Position numbers and translations under genes: made by a program. 64,000 bases of DNA. Origin: Nematostella vectensis (Eukaryota > Cnidaria > Anthozoa > Actiniaria > Edwardsiidae). The notes below the pieces were generated by a model. The model was not told where the DNA came from, made no database searches, and saw only the letters and a list, made by a program, of their open reading frames with translations. How positions within the stretch are numbered: position 1 is the stretch's first letter; every line of letters begins with the position of its first letter. Location: the NCBI RefSeq assembly GCF_932526225.1, contig NC_064041.1, forward strand, positions 13,639,451 through 13,703,450. The letters are read 5' to 3'. Below are positions 44,970 to 55,729 of the stretch, in pieces.

Positions 44970-46630
44970 GCTGGGCCTGTAGGAAAATGTAAAATCACTC
45001 TGAATAATCTCATTTTTCTGCCCCGCTTCTCATATCAGACATATTGTTGCTGGGTTTGCAATGTTTTATATTTTGGGTATATTTTTCCACAGCAATGTCC
45101 ACAGAACTACTATGATTGCAAATCATTGCACAAAAAAATAAGACAAAATTGATTACATGATTTCAAAACGAGGCAAATACAGGCAGGAGACAAACAGATT
45201 CTTCAGAAATCATTGGGCTCCATAGAATACTGCAGTGTTACATACAAAAGCTATTGTAATGGAAAAGCTATATGTTGTAACACGAGAAGTAATCATTTCA
45301 GTAGGTCATAGCCACCACTTAGACCCAAATAGCTTACTGGGTATGTACAGGCATGCAGCTCAGGGTGGGCACACGGGTTGTGCCCCTCCCACTCAACCAC
45401 AAAAAGCCGTCTTAATGGACGTTTTGCCATATTATCTTTGACTGTACATCCCCTCCCAAAATTATCAGATTACCTGTTATGGTTTATATCAGACTTCATC
45501 TTTTCCCTTTTTAGACATACGATGCCTTCAGTTAAATAATTTCTTTTGTTTAACATAATAATACAACAAGCAATTTTTTTTGTCCCTTTTCTCTTATAAA
45601 ACAGAGAAACCATGAAACGAAGGGTTAGTGATCAGCCAAGACAGTGGCTTCAAAGAAGAGGGTCTTGTATAGATATGGCTTATGGATGGAAAATGTGCCA
45701 ACTGCCCAAAGGCAAATCTATAAGAATATAGATTTTACCCTTTCAATAGAATGACCAGCTAATCTGAGCTCGAGCACTTCACTTCTCTGTGAGAACTTCT
45801 AGTTAATATCTATAAATATTTTATTCTAATAGGCCACTTTTGCTAAGAGATCATGTGATTTTTTGGGTGGCAAACTAGCGCGCGCTTAGACTTTTAGGGG
45901 CAGAATAACAGCAACAAAAAGCAACTCATTTGTTTACGCATTTTCAGTGGTTATTTTTGCTTCTGGGTTTTTTTAAGGGTAGCAATTTTTGGTTTGCAGG
46001 TAATTCTTTAAGTTCCTATGATTTCAAATTATCTGACGAGCATCGTTCCTGTTACTTTTACCAAGAAGCGCACCAAAAAGTGCATTTAACATTTCTACCA
46101 CCCTTGTAGTATAGGCCCCTTTTTTGTATTTCGCTGGGCTGGTGTTCATGTTCGTTCTCTCTTTCCTCGCGAACGCCAGCCCAGCGAAAGAAGCCTCTGT
46201 TAGCAGGGAATCCTACCAGCCACAAACACCTCTAAACTAACTTGCGTGTGAACCGCGCAAGACTGCGATAGAAGAGGGACTGATCGCACGTGCATGGGGA
46301 GGAGAAGGCAACGGAACGGTTAACATACCCGGTGATTTCTTTATTATAAAAAAAGTTCCTTTAAAAGTACTATTGCCTATCATTATTTCTGTAATCACTT
46401 TTACCTACTTCAGACCTCATCCTGCGCTTTTAAAAATGGCTATTTGCTTAAAATGGCTATTACATACACCTATTTCTAGAAACGTTGCAAGCCAGGGTGG
46501 GTCAAATGGGTCATTCCTCATACAAATCCTGCAAAAAGTGGTCCTGCGCCCGACCCTAGCTATGCGCTTGCATTGCACGAGAGTGTCCAGTGGTTGTTTT
46601 AGGGTCTCAGTCACAACTGTGACCGCCATA
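44970..46630. other. Unassigned intergenic DNA
   Basis: No gene or large repeat seen. A hairpin, TTCGCTGGGCTGG/CCAGCCCAGCGAA, lies at about 46131-46190. Confidence 0.45.
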
Positions 46631-46637
46631 TAGAGGT

Positions 46638-47139
46638 ATTAGGGAGTGGTCATTAATTACTGGGGGGGGGGGGGGCAAATATGTAGGGGGGCGACGTTTT
46701 TTGGGCATGGATTTAGGGGGGTCACATTTCTTTGGGCTGCCATTAAAGGGGGGTCACATTTGTGTGGGCGTCAAATTTAAGTCTGGTTTTAATATAATAA
46801 TGAACAAGAAAGTCATTGTTGAAAAGAAAATTGTATTCAGTTCACAATGTTTCCTACTATTGTATATCTAGTTCCATATTGTTCAGGTACCAATCTTTTC
46901 TTTGTATAAATAAATTTTGAGAAACACTCTTATGGTTGACAGACAAAGCTGCCCGTTTAAATCAGTTGAACAAAACCTAGACTCAGTTGTTGCAAAACCT
47001 AGACTCAAATGTCTTTCTTTCTATATGTAAAAATCTATATTTTATGTACATCTACACCCAGCATGTATATCAAGGTTGAGCCCAGGGTTTTGAAAAATTG
47101 CCGCCCCACCCCCACCCCAGTAATTAATGACCGCTCCCT
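46638..47139. mobile_element. MITE with TIR GGGAGYGGTCATTAATTACT
   Basis: The left end GGGAGTGGTCATTAATTACT and the right end, whose reverse complement is GGGAGCGGTCATTAATTACT, flank about 450 bp of non-coding DNA. TTA sits just outside each end, as in PIF/Harbinger-type insertions. A long G run follows the left TIR. Confidence 0.7.
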
Positions 47140-47195
47140 TACTATATACAGTCAATTGAAAAAACGTTGTCATCAACGGGCTTCGCGACTACGCG

Positions 47196-48165
47196 ACAAG
47201 CCACTGTATACATCACTTGGCACGGTCCCTAGGGTGGCCGCTTAATAGAGGTACCACTGTATACATTACTTGGTACGGTCCCTAGGGTGGTCGCTTAATA
47301 GAGGTACCACTGTATACATCACTTGGGACGGTCCCTAGGGTGGCCGCTTAATAGAGGTACCACTGTATACATTACTTGGCACGGTCCCTAGGGTGGTCGC
47401 TTAATAGAGGTACCACTGTATACATCACTTGGCACGGTCCCTAGGGTGGCCGCTTAATAGAGGTACCACTGTATACATCACTTAGCATGGTCCCTAGGGT
47501 GGTCGCTTAATAGAGGTACCACTGTAAACATCACTTGGCACGGTCCCTAGGGTGGTCGCTTAATAGAGGTGCCACTGTATACATCACTTAGCACGATCCC
47601 TAGGGTGGCCGCTTAATAGAGGTAGCACTGTATACATCACTTGGCACGGTCCCTAGGGTGGCCGCTTAATAGAGGTACCACTGTATACATCACTTGGCAC
47701 GGTCCCTAGGGTGGCCGCTTAATAGAGGTACCACTGTATACATCACTTGGCACGGTCCCTAGGGTGGCCGCTTTAATAGAGGTACCACTGTATACATCAC
47801 TTGGGACGGTCCCTAGGGTGGCCGCTTAATAGAGGTACCACTGTATACATTACTTGGCACGGTCCCTAGGGTGGCCGCTTTAATAGAGGTACCACTGTAT
47901 ACATCACTTGGCACGGTCCCTAGGGTGGCCGCTTAATAGAGGTACCACTGTATACATCACTTGGCACGGTCCCTAGGGTGGCCGCTTAATAGAGGTACCA
48001 CTGTATACATTACTTGGCACGGTCCCTAGGGTGGCCGCTTAATAGAGGTACCACTGTATACATCACTTGGCACGGTCCCTAGGGTGGCCGCTTTAATAGA
48101 GGTACCACTGTATACATCACTTGGCACGGTCTCAAGGGTGGCCGCTTAATAGAGGTACCACTGTC
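47196..48165. repeat. 53-bp satellite (about 18 copies)
   Basis: Units contain ACTGTATACATCACTTGGCA, then CGGTCCCTAGGGTGG and CGCTTAATAGAGGTACC. Most differ at only one or two sites (C/T, G/C, one extra T). The array ends about 40 bp from the stop of the four-death-domain gene, so it occupies that gene's 3' flank. Confidence 0.95.
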
Positions 48166-48203
48166 TTAAAACTCTACCCATAGAGGATCATCCTGTGACC
48201 ACT

Positions 48204-51200
48204 CTACACATTCTCCGACTCCACCCAGCATAGTATCTCCTCCACTACATCGCGCCTCTTTAAGTTTTCAGTTTGTAGCAATTCCATAAGCTCCTTAACC
48301 GTCATGCCTTTCGAGTATTGATACAGAATAACGTCTGTCTGGCTGGAAGGCTTCTCTTCTAGAATTCTTATCCCGCATTTATCAATACCCATGGCCTCTC
48401 CAAGCATGCGATAGTCATCCCAGAAAGGTTGCTTAACGTCTAGCATAAGACATACTCTTTTGTACACATCAACCGGCATGTCCGAGGCCTTCATCCTTAG
48501 CTTCTCTTCACGGGTGGGTCTTGTCTTAGGCCCTGTCACCCAGTTACCCGGTAGTTGGTGCGGCTCTCTCGGGTCAAGTCTTCCTAAACCGTGACTGTAA
48601 GCTCCTAGTGGGGCTGTCTCAGTTGCGGTTGGGGTTGTCGGTCGGCTGCGTTTTTCTAGGACTTCAAAGCAAGAAAGCTTAGATTTAGTCATATCCTCAG
48701 ATAGTCGGCCATTTACCGTTAAAATGAGGATGCATTGACTCTGAAACTAGGTGTCGTATCCCACGCTCGCATGAGAGCGTTGCGCGAATGCTCGCATAGT
48801 AGCGTTGCGTGAATGCTCGGATAGGAGCGTTGCGTGAATGCTCGGATAGGAGCGTTGCGTGAATGCTCGGATAGGAGCGTTGCGCGAGTGACACAAAGAA
48901 CGACACTGACACTACAAGGGTATCGAATCTAGATTCCTTTGATATATTTTTTGATAGCCATGTCCGCGAAGCACTGCGGGTTACGAAGCAGCACATGGAC
49001 ACGTCCCCTCACAGTTAATGTATGTACCTTTGAAATAGATATACACAACATGTTTGGGGCAGAGTCCATTTCAGCCTGCATTTCACATCTTAATTTTTGG
49101 GAGAGGTCCCCAATACCATAAAATAGAGCGCTGAACACGAAAGCATTTTTTTGGGTCAAGTCAATTTATTCTTGCCACCGCCACGCCGCCATCTTACACT
49201 CCTGCTCAATGCCGTGTCATTTCAAGAATCCATTTCGATCGGCTAATTCAAGCAAGTAACTGAGAAACTTTCAATAAAATATAATTAAAAAGTATCAGAC
49301 TTGAATCGTGGATTGTTATTTTAAAGTTTTCTTGCTAATAAACCGTTGTATTTTCAATTGTAAGCAATAACAAAGGAGTGGTTGATTGATTTTCTTTAAC
49401 TAACAAAGGACCTCCTCACCTGCTTTTGCCGCTTTCAAAAGGTCCCCCCGGACGTCATTACGACGGATATGCTGCAACCCATCGGCTAGCTCCCCGACCG
49501 TTATTCCAGGATACTTCCATTTCAGCCAGCGCAACATCTGCTTGGTTGGGCTGTGGGCGTTTTTTTTGGAGGCGTCAAAGCTCTCATATTTTGAGTTCGG
49601 GATCTTGAGCCTGTGGCATAGATTCTTCCAGTTCTTCACAGCTCGCGACTCCTTGTCCAGGAGGCTGGACAATTTCAGTAGTATCTCTGATTGTGGTGTT
49701 ATGACATCTTTTACTAATTGGGCACCTGTGAAAACATATAAATTTGAGAAAAGGAAGCTTGCTAAGACGATACGAAAAATGCCTACAATGGCATTTCTTG
49801 ACATCAGCCAAAGTAAAAGCATATGTTAAGTTCGTAGGCAGCTATATTAACTCTTCTTTACAATCTCAACCTTGAGAAAGGTTGAATTGGCCTCCAAAGT
49901 AAATCATCCATGGTACGTGTAAGTCGTACTGCATATGCCTGTTTCACACCAACACGTGCAGATTTTCGGTGAAGATGTCACGTGTGGGAGGCCCCACCCC
50001 CTCCTTGCCCCTGACGTTTGACAGGGGTGTACCCCGAAATGTCAAGCACGTCCTAAGCACATGTTAGTGGCGCTTGGGCCATGCAGCACAAAGAAAAACT
50101 GGATTTATTGGGGCAGGACTACGATTCCTACATTTTTCGGAAGCTTTTCAGAAGATTCGCTTAGTCAAAATTCTGGCTACGAGCCGTACAGGTATATGAT
50201 TTATGCACACAAGAAAATAGGGAAAAAAACATTTGCATTACGAATTGGCTGACAGAGCCTTAGATTTTTCTGTTTGTTTTAGCACAATATAAAACACAAT
50301 GTGTTGTCACAATGGATTTTTGCCTAGATATTGAATATATCAACTTGATTACCAAAATGTACACATGGAAGAGGAATTTAAAGAATTTGGCAGGATTCAG
50401 AATTTATCATTATTATTGTTATTATTGTTATTATCATCGTCATTATCATCGTCATCGTCATCATCATCATCATTATTACCCCAACATCTTCTCATATATA
50501 TCACTCACCATTGAGATTATTTAGATGCCTCACTACGTCATTCCTTTCCATATCTTTCAGGTGGTCCCTAAGCTGACTGATACTAGTTGTATCATTGATG
50601 CCACTCAAATATAAGAACAAATTCTCAGTTGGACTTGTCTTGGGTTCTCCAAATGTATCCACATGTTTCTTTGTTAAGCCAAGCTGCATAGCGAATGATT
50701 TCCAATCCCCAATTGAGTTAGATCTGATGTCTAGCCGGGCTTTGAAAATTTCAATGAATTCTGGAACCTTATGACACAGATCAGAAACATTCCAATTTTC
50801 AGAGTATTTTTCTACAAATAAAAAAAAAGCAATATTACCATTGGAAATAGGATATGTTAGTGGTGCTGGTTATGTATGGTTGTTTTGTCTTGCCTGGCAA
50901 CACTGTATTTTGAGGCCATGAATAAATAAATCTGTGAGCTAATCATGTCCTTGAAGCTGTAATGCTGAATTTCAAGAGTACAGATATACAGCTTGGTCAA
51001 GATTAAAGCATAGAATGTACCTCTGCTAGTTGACATACGACACATGTCTGACCATAGAAAACAGCTGAGGAGGAAATAATTATAGAACCCGGAGAAAAGC
51101 CTTTAGAGCAGTTTTACACAGGCGTTTGCAGTTATACCGCACATTATTCTTACCAAGCAAGCAAATAATGTCATTCCTGTGTATCCTTCTTAGAGCGTCT

Positions 51201-53577
51201 TTTAGTTGTTTCACAGTCAGATCAGGATGTGAGACGTTTAGGGTTTCAAACAAATCCACAGTGGGACTTGTCTCTGCACACAGTTCAAATGATGTTAAGA
51301 TGTTCGCATCGATCTTAAAGTAATATGCAAGATGACGCCAGTTATTAATCACACGATGTTCTCTGTCCAACATAAGGTACAATTTCTCCATGATCTCAGC
51401 ATTTTCTGAAAGGCAGGTATCTAGTCGGAGACCTAAAAAATGTGCACAAATTACATTAGTTTTAAAAAAATCTTGCAATTCACTTTAGATAGTATCAAAC
51501 CAAGGGACAGAATTTTGGGCAATCTCTTTAAATAAAAGATAAAAAAATATCCTATAATGATTCTAGCCAAAAAAAAACACCAGAATAGTAAATTATTAGC
51601 AAATCCGGGTGGTGGTGTAGAGGTGAATACAACCGAGATGCTCCCCATCCCAATTACTTTGATATCTCTTCTGACTCACACTAATACCCTTGGACTTGGA
51701 CATTGTTTTGAGTTGTTTTCACCTCACATAATTCAAATAAAGTGGAACCTGGATTTTACAAAATGCCTTGGGAGAAAGAAAATGTATTGTAAAATCCAGG
51801 TACTGTGCAAAGAGGTCCTCGATTTTACGATATAAAGGAAAATCCATAGAAAATATTGTTGTAGCAAGGTCGGGTTAACTATCAACTTTGGTAAAATAAT
51901 ATTTTGTAACTGTTCTCTGTGTAAGATGGTTACTCTCTGTGGGATTGTAATCTGTTTTTAACAAGATCTGACAAGTGAAAAAATCGATTAACTGTAATGT
52001 ACGTGTGTGGTGTCTTTTGTTTTTCTCTCTTTGTTGGTAGACAAAATCAGTAATATTGTTGTTATTACGCTTAGGAGCACAGATTTGTATGGTAAAATCA
52101 AGTATATCGATGTGTTGTTAGATCAACACATTTCACTGTATTTTCGCCGAAAGAAAGGAATGTCATAACTTGAGCTACCCTTATAGCTGATACCGTAATG
52201 ATTCAAATAAGCACCCTCTTTTAAATAAGCACCCCCCCCCCCCCAATAAGCGCCCCCTTTGACCTTGAATTTTGAAATAAGCGCCCCCTCCCAAATAAGC
52301 GCTGCCCCCTTCCCTCCCCCTAAAAGTATCCCAACAAAAGCCCAAATTGAATGGTGTAAATCTTCATTCAATTTAGCTAGCATTGACATTCTTACATTAC
52401 AACGATATTGTCATCGATTTATAAACAATCTAACAGCATTTTTATTGTAGTTTCAGTTTCTTGCAAATAAAGAAGCTGGTATTTTCCGGTGAAATTGAAT
52501 AAGCGCCCCCTCCCAAATAACCGCCCCCTCTCTAAGTGCCCGGGCGCTTATTCGAATCATTACGGTAAACCATTTTCTCCATTATCTCCTCTCATCACTC
52601 ATCAAAAACACTTATTATTTGAGCAGCTAATATATTTTATCCTGATTGACCTTACTGAGTGGATCATAAACCTGTGGGATACACATTAATTTAATTAGCA
52701 CTATTACACTCTAAAGTTTTGCTTTTCTTTTTGTTAGCTTGACAACTAGAATTTGACAATTACAACTTGTTTCAAGGATTTATGAAAATTATGATAACTC
52801 TATTAGACAGTTAATTAACTTGCTTGTTTTAGAATTGAATGTCTTGAAATGATACTGTTCCTTAATACAAACGTTAACATTTAATACAGTGTTAATTCTT
52901 ATTTAGTTATGCTGGCATCATGTATGTAAATGGTGGATATTGGGAGGTCTACTGCTTAGAGTGGCACTGTCTTGGAAAAATCTTAAATCTGTGAAAACTA
53001 TGTACATACATGTACAAAATATAGGACAAAGTAACGACACTATACCTTCAACCTCCCTTTGAAGTAATTCTTCTTCATTCTGATTAGCCATATGCTTGTC
53101 AATGTCTTTCAGGGAATCAAGAGCAACCTTGTCAACTTGATGAGGTGTTGATATCTTGAGTCCAGCTACACAACCAGATATATCTTTCATGGCATTTTGG
53201 TCTGTTATGGGGATCTCTCTCTGCCCTTGTTGGCACAACACTGCAGCAGGCTCATCACTCTCTGTTACCTTTTTTTCTGGATGCATGGAGTTTTGAGTGC
53301 TGATATCACATATATTTATGGTTGTTGGAATTTTGGAGTCAGAGTGGTGACTAGCTAAGTTGACTTCAGATGTATTTTCTGGACACGTAGAAGTAATATT
53401 CCCCTGTTGTTTTCTAGATATTTTCTTAGTGGAGTCTACAACAACCTCATTCATTCCCTCAAAGACCCTCTGTTGGTGTTGTACCTCAGTTATTTGGCAA
53501 ACGGAACTGCTTGTGTTGTTGCTGCCTTTGATTTTTATCTTTGCTCTTAAGCACCTTCGCTTTAAAGCTTTTAGCAT
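48204..53577 (-). CDS. Protein with four death domains and no other known domain (5 exons)
   Basis: Exons 53046-53577, 51154-51432, 50509-50811, 49420-49725 and 48204-48661 join in phase 1 at every junction to give 625 residues. The start ATG has an in-frame TAG just upstream. Residues 1-177 are polar, probably disordered and unrecognised. Death domains follow near residues 185-268 (INNWRHLAYYFKI, IHRNDIICLL), 290-370 (IGDWKSFAMQLGL, MERNDVVRHL), 385-470 (VKNWKNLCHRLKI, IRRNDVRGDL) and 545-620 (WDDYRMLGEAMGI, LKRRDVVEEIL). There is no kinase, caspase, TIR, NACHT or membrane segment, so it looks like an oligomerising adaptor or scaffold of the death-fold type. Exon 5 has a proline-rich linker before its domain, and its acceptor at 48662 is the least certain junction. 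It is divergent from a related gene at 55730. Confidence 0.85.
48756..48890. repeat. 25-bp tandem repeat (about 5 copies)
   Basis: Units of GAATGCTCGGATAGGAGCGT plus TGCGT lie about 95 bp upstream of the last exon of the four-death-domain gene, within its last intron. Confidence 0.85.
50405..50482. repeat. ATT/ATC microsatellite next to a splice donor
   Basis: A run of trinucleotides (ATT, then ATC/GTC) lies 26 bp past the donor of death-domain exon 3 on the minus strand. Confidence 0.85.
52193..52565. mobile_element. MITE with TA target duplication
   Basis: The ends CCGTAATGATTC and GAATCATTACGG are inverted and flanked by TA. The interior is rich in AATAAGCGCCCCC units. It lies in the long first intron of the four-death-domain gene. 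The TA duplication suggests a mariner-type source. Confidence 0.8.
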
Positions 53578-55729
53578 GAGGACGGGCTACAGTGAGGGAA
53601 GAATATTTGCTCATCAACTACCATCTCTTTTATCTTTCATCTAAAAAAACAGTATCAAATTAATTTTGCAGCATCTTATTTGTTCTGATAATCATATATA
53701 AATACTCTAATTACTTTTGTTAGGAAAACTAAGCAAACCCTTACAGGCTTTTACAAGTAGTCCACCCTTTATAGGAAGATCAAATTATCTTTTCATTAAA
53801 AAAGATAAGTTAGTGATTTGAACAATAAACAGTATACATGAATAGACAACCAAATAATCATAGTTGAAATAGTCATCAACAAATATGTACAAAGTTTTGA
53901 TTACATATAACAATATTATATAATTATAATGACAAACATAGAGTATAAAACAGAACAATCTCCGACCAGAATGTGGGGAACTATGCTGACGGTATTCATA
54001 GAAGTCCAAGGTGTGAGGAGAAGTATTAAGTGTAATTAACAATTTTACATTTCTTGCAAACCGCAACAATCAAATAATAAGTTTTCTTGATTAATAAAGC
54101 GCAAAAGAACTCCCACATCATGTCTTAATTCTCAATCCTCAAACTTTCTGATGTGCAAAACAGTTAGCTAATGTACATCTATATTATTAGGGGAAAAATA
54201 ATAAATCGTCTGGTACCACAGTACAGACGATAAAAAGCAGGAAAAGTGTATAAATATTTACAATTGGTTGATTGTTTTGAGAAAAAAAGTGGCACAATTT
54301 TAATAGAGATTTGGCAGAGTCGCCAGATTTGTGTGACACCAATGCCATCAGACATTTAGCATTGTAACAGGCAGGCCAGATGCCTTGAGATGAAAATGGC
54401 TCGAGAGCAGAATAAAAACAATGAGACTGTAAATAATATACAAAATCTACTATGGCGTTGTAGCAGTAGGTAGATGGCCTTGATGAGATGGAATCTATGC
54501 AAAGAAAGAGCAGGCACCTGAGCTCCCTAAGCTATAAGTCCCTTGCTTGCATCAAAGCAAAAAACGTGTACTCCTTCTTGCTAATGCACTAGTCATTTTA
54601 AACCCCCACCCCCATGGTCTCAGGGAAGTGTGGGGTCAATGTGGGGGTTTAGAGCATTTTTGAACGAGAATCTGTCCCAAAGGGTTGGGGGAATTAGCAG
54701 CTTTTGACTTTAAGACTTGTCCCCACCATGAGAGCTTTGAGACAAAAACATAACATCACTAATGTACTTTGCAAAAGTCATGTCAGTTTTTTGGTTGGAG
54801 ATATGAATGATAACTAATGCCAGACAAAGATAATTAATTTCTCATTTTTTTGGTAACTGTTATCTTCATAGTTAGTTAAGATAAAGGCATTTTTCAGATG
54901 ACTTGTTGTAGGGTAGTTGCCTGTAGTTTGCATCCCGAGGGGTAGGGGCATTTTACTACAGTTTTGTCCCCAGGGGGTGGAGGCTTTTCTCTGTTTCGTA
55001 CAGGGTCAAAGTCTAATCCCCCACCCTTACCCGGGACAATGTGGGTGGGGGGTTTAATTGACTAGTACATAAAGATGATTTGAGACTGGAACAGTCAACT
55101 TGAAGAAATAGTAAAATACAACTAATTTGGTCACCTTTAAGCGTTATTTGATTAACACCGAAAACTTGGCCATTTAGGTTGACTCACTTATATATATATA
55201 GCAAACTAAACTTTTAACAAAATTCGTCGATAGTAAAGGAAGTTAGGGCAACAGAAAGGAGAAGACTCAAAAAATATTTCGGGGAATACCCCCTCCGTAT
55301 CGAATGTTTTCGACTAAAAGGAACAATATAAATGACAAACGAGAGAAAATAGATCTATTATTGTAAAAAAAAAAAAGAGTAATCTTACCCTAATCATTTT
55401 GCAGGCATCTCAGTCCATAATGATTACCATGGATGCGCTATTTTCCGCATTTTTACAAGTGCAAAACGGATCGTGCAAAACAGCAATGGAGGCTTTAGTT
55501 TTCCGCTTTGTCTCTAGTGTATGACGGGATAGCTCGTACCAGTCCTTCTCTCAAACAGACTTGGTCGTCTGCGCACAGTTCTGCGCAGGGCGGAAGTTAG
55601 TACCAGAACCGCGTTGCTAAACCTCTAGACTTTGTCTTAGTTAGCAACAGTTTCTTGTTGGATTTCAGTAATCACCACATCACCACCGATATTGCGTCCC
55701 CTGTTGGAAGTAGGGATTGTATTTTTAAT
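53578..55729. promoter_or_regulatory. Region between the divergent death-domain genes
   Basis: 2.15 kb between two head-to-head start codons. It must hold both promoters and any 5' non-coding exons. One MITE (54585-55069) sits inside it. The stretch 55430-55640 is the most GC-rich part and is likely to be the plus-gene promoter; this is an inference. Confidence 0.4.
54585..55069. mobile_element. PIF/Harbinger-like MITE, copy 1
   Basis: Ends TGCACTAGTCA and TGACTAGTACA, with inner AAACCCCCACCC inverted. TAA flanks both sides. About 80 percent alike by eye to copy 2 at 55982. Confidence 0.8.

Noticed and set aside
47196..48165. CRISPR-like regular array
   Set aside because: The 53-bp units are contiguous with no variable spacers, and the genome is animal; it is a satellite.
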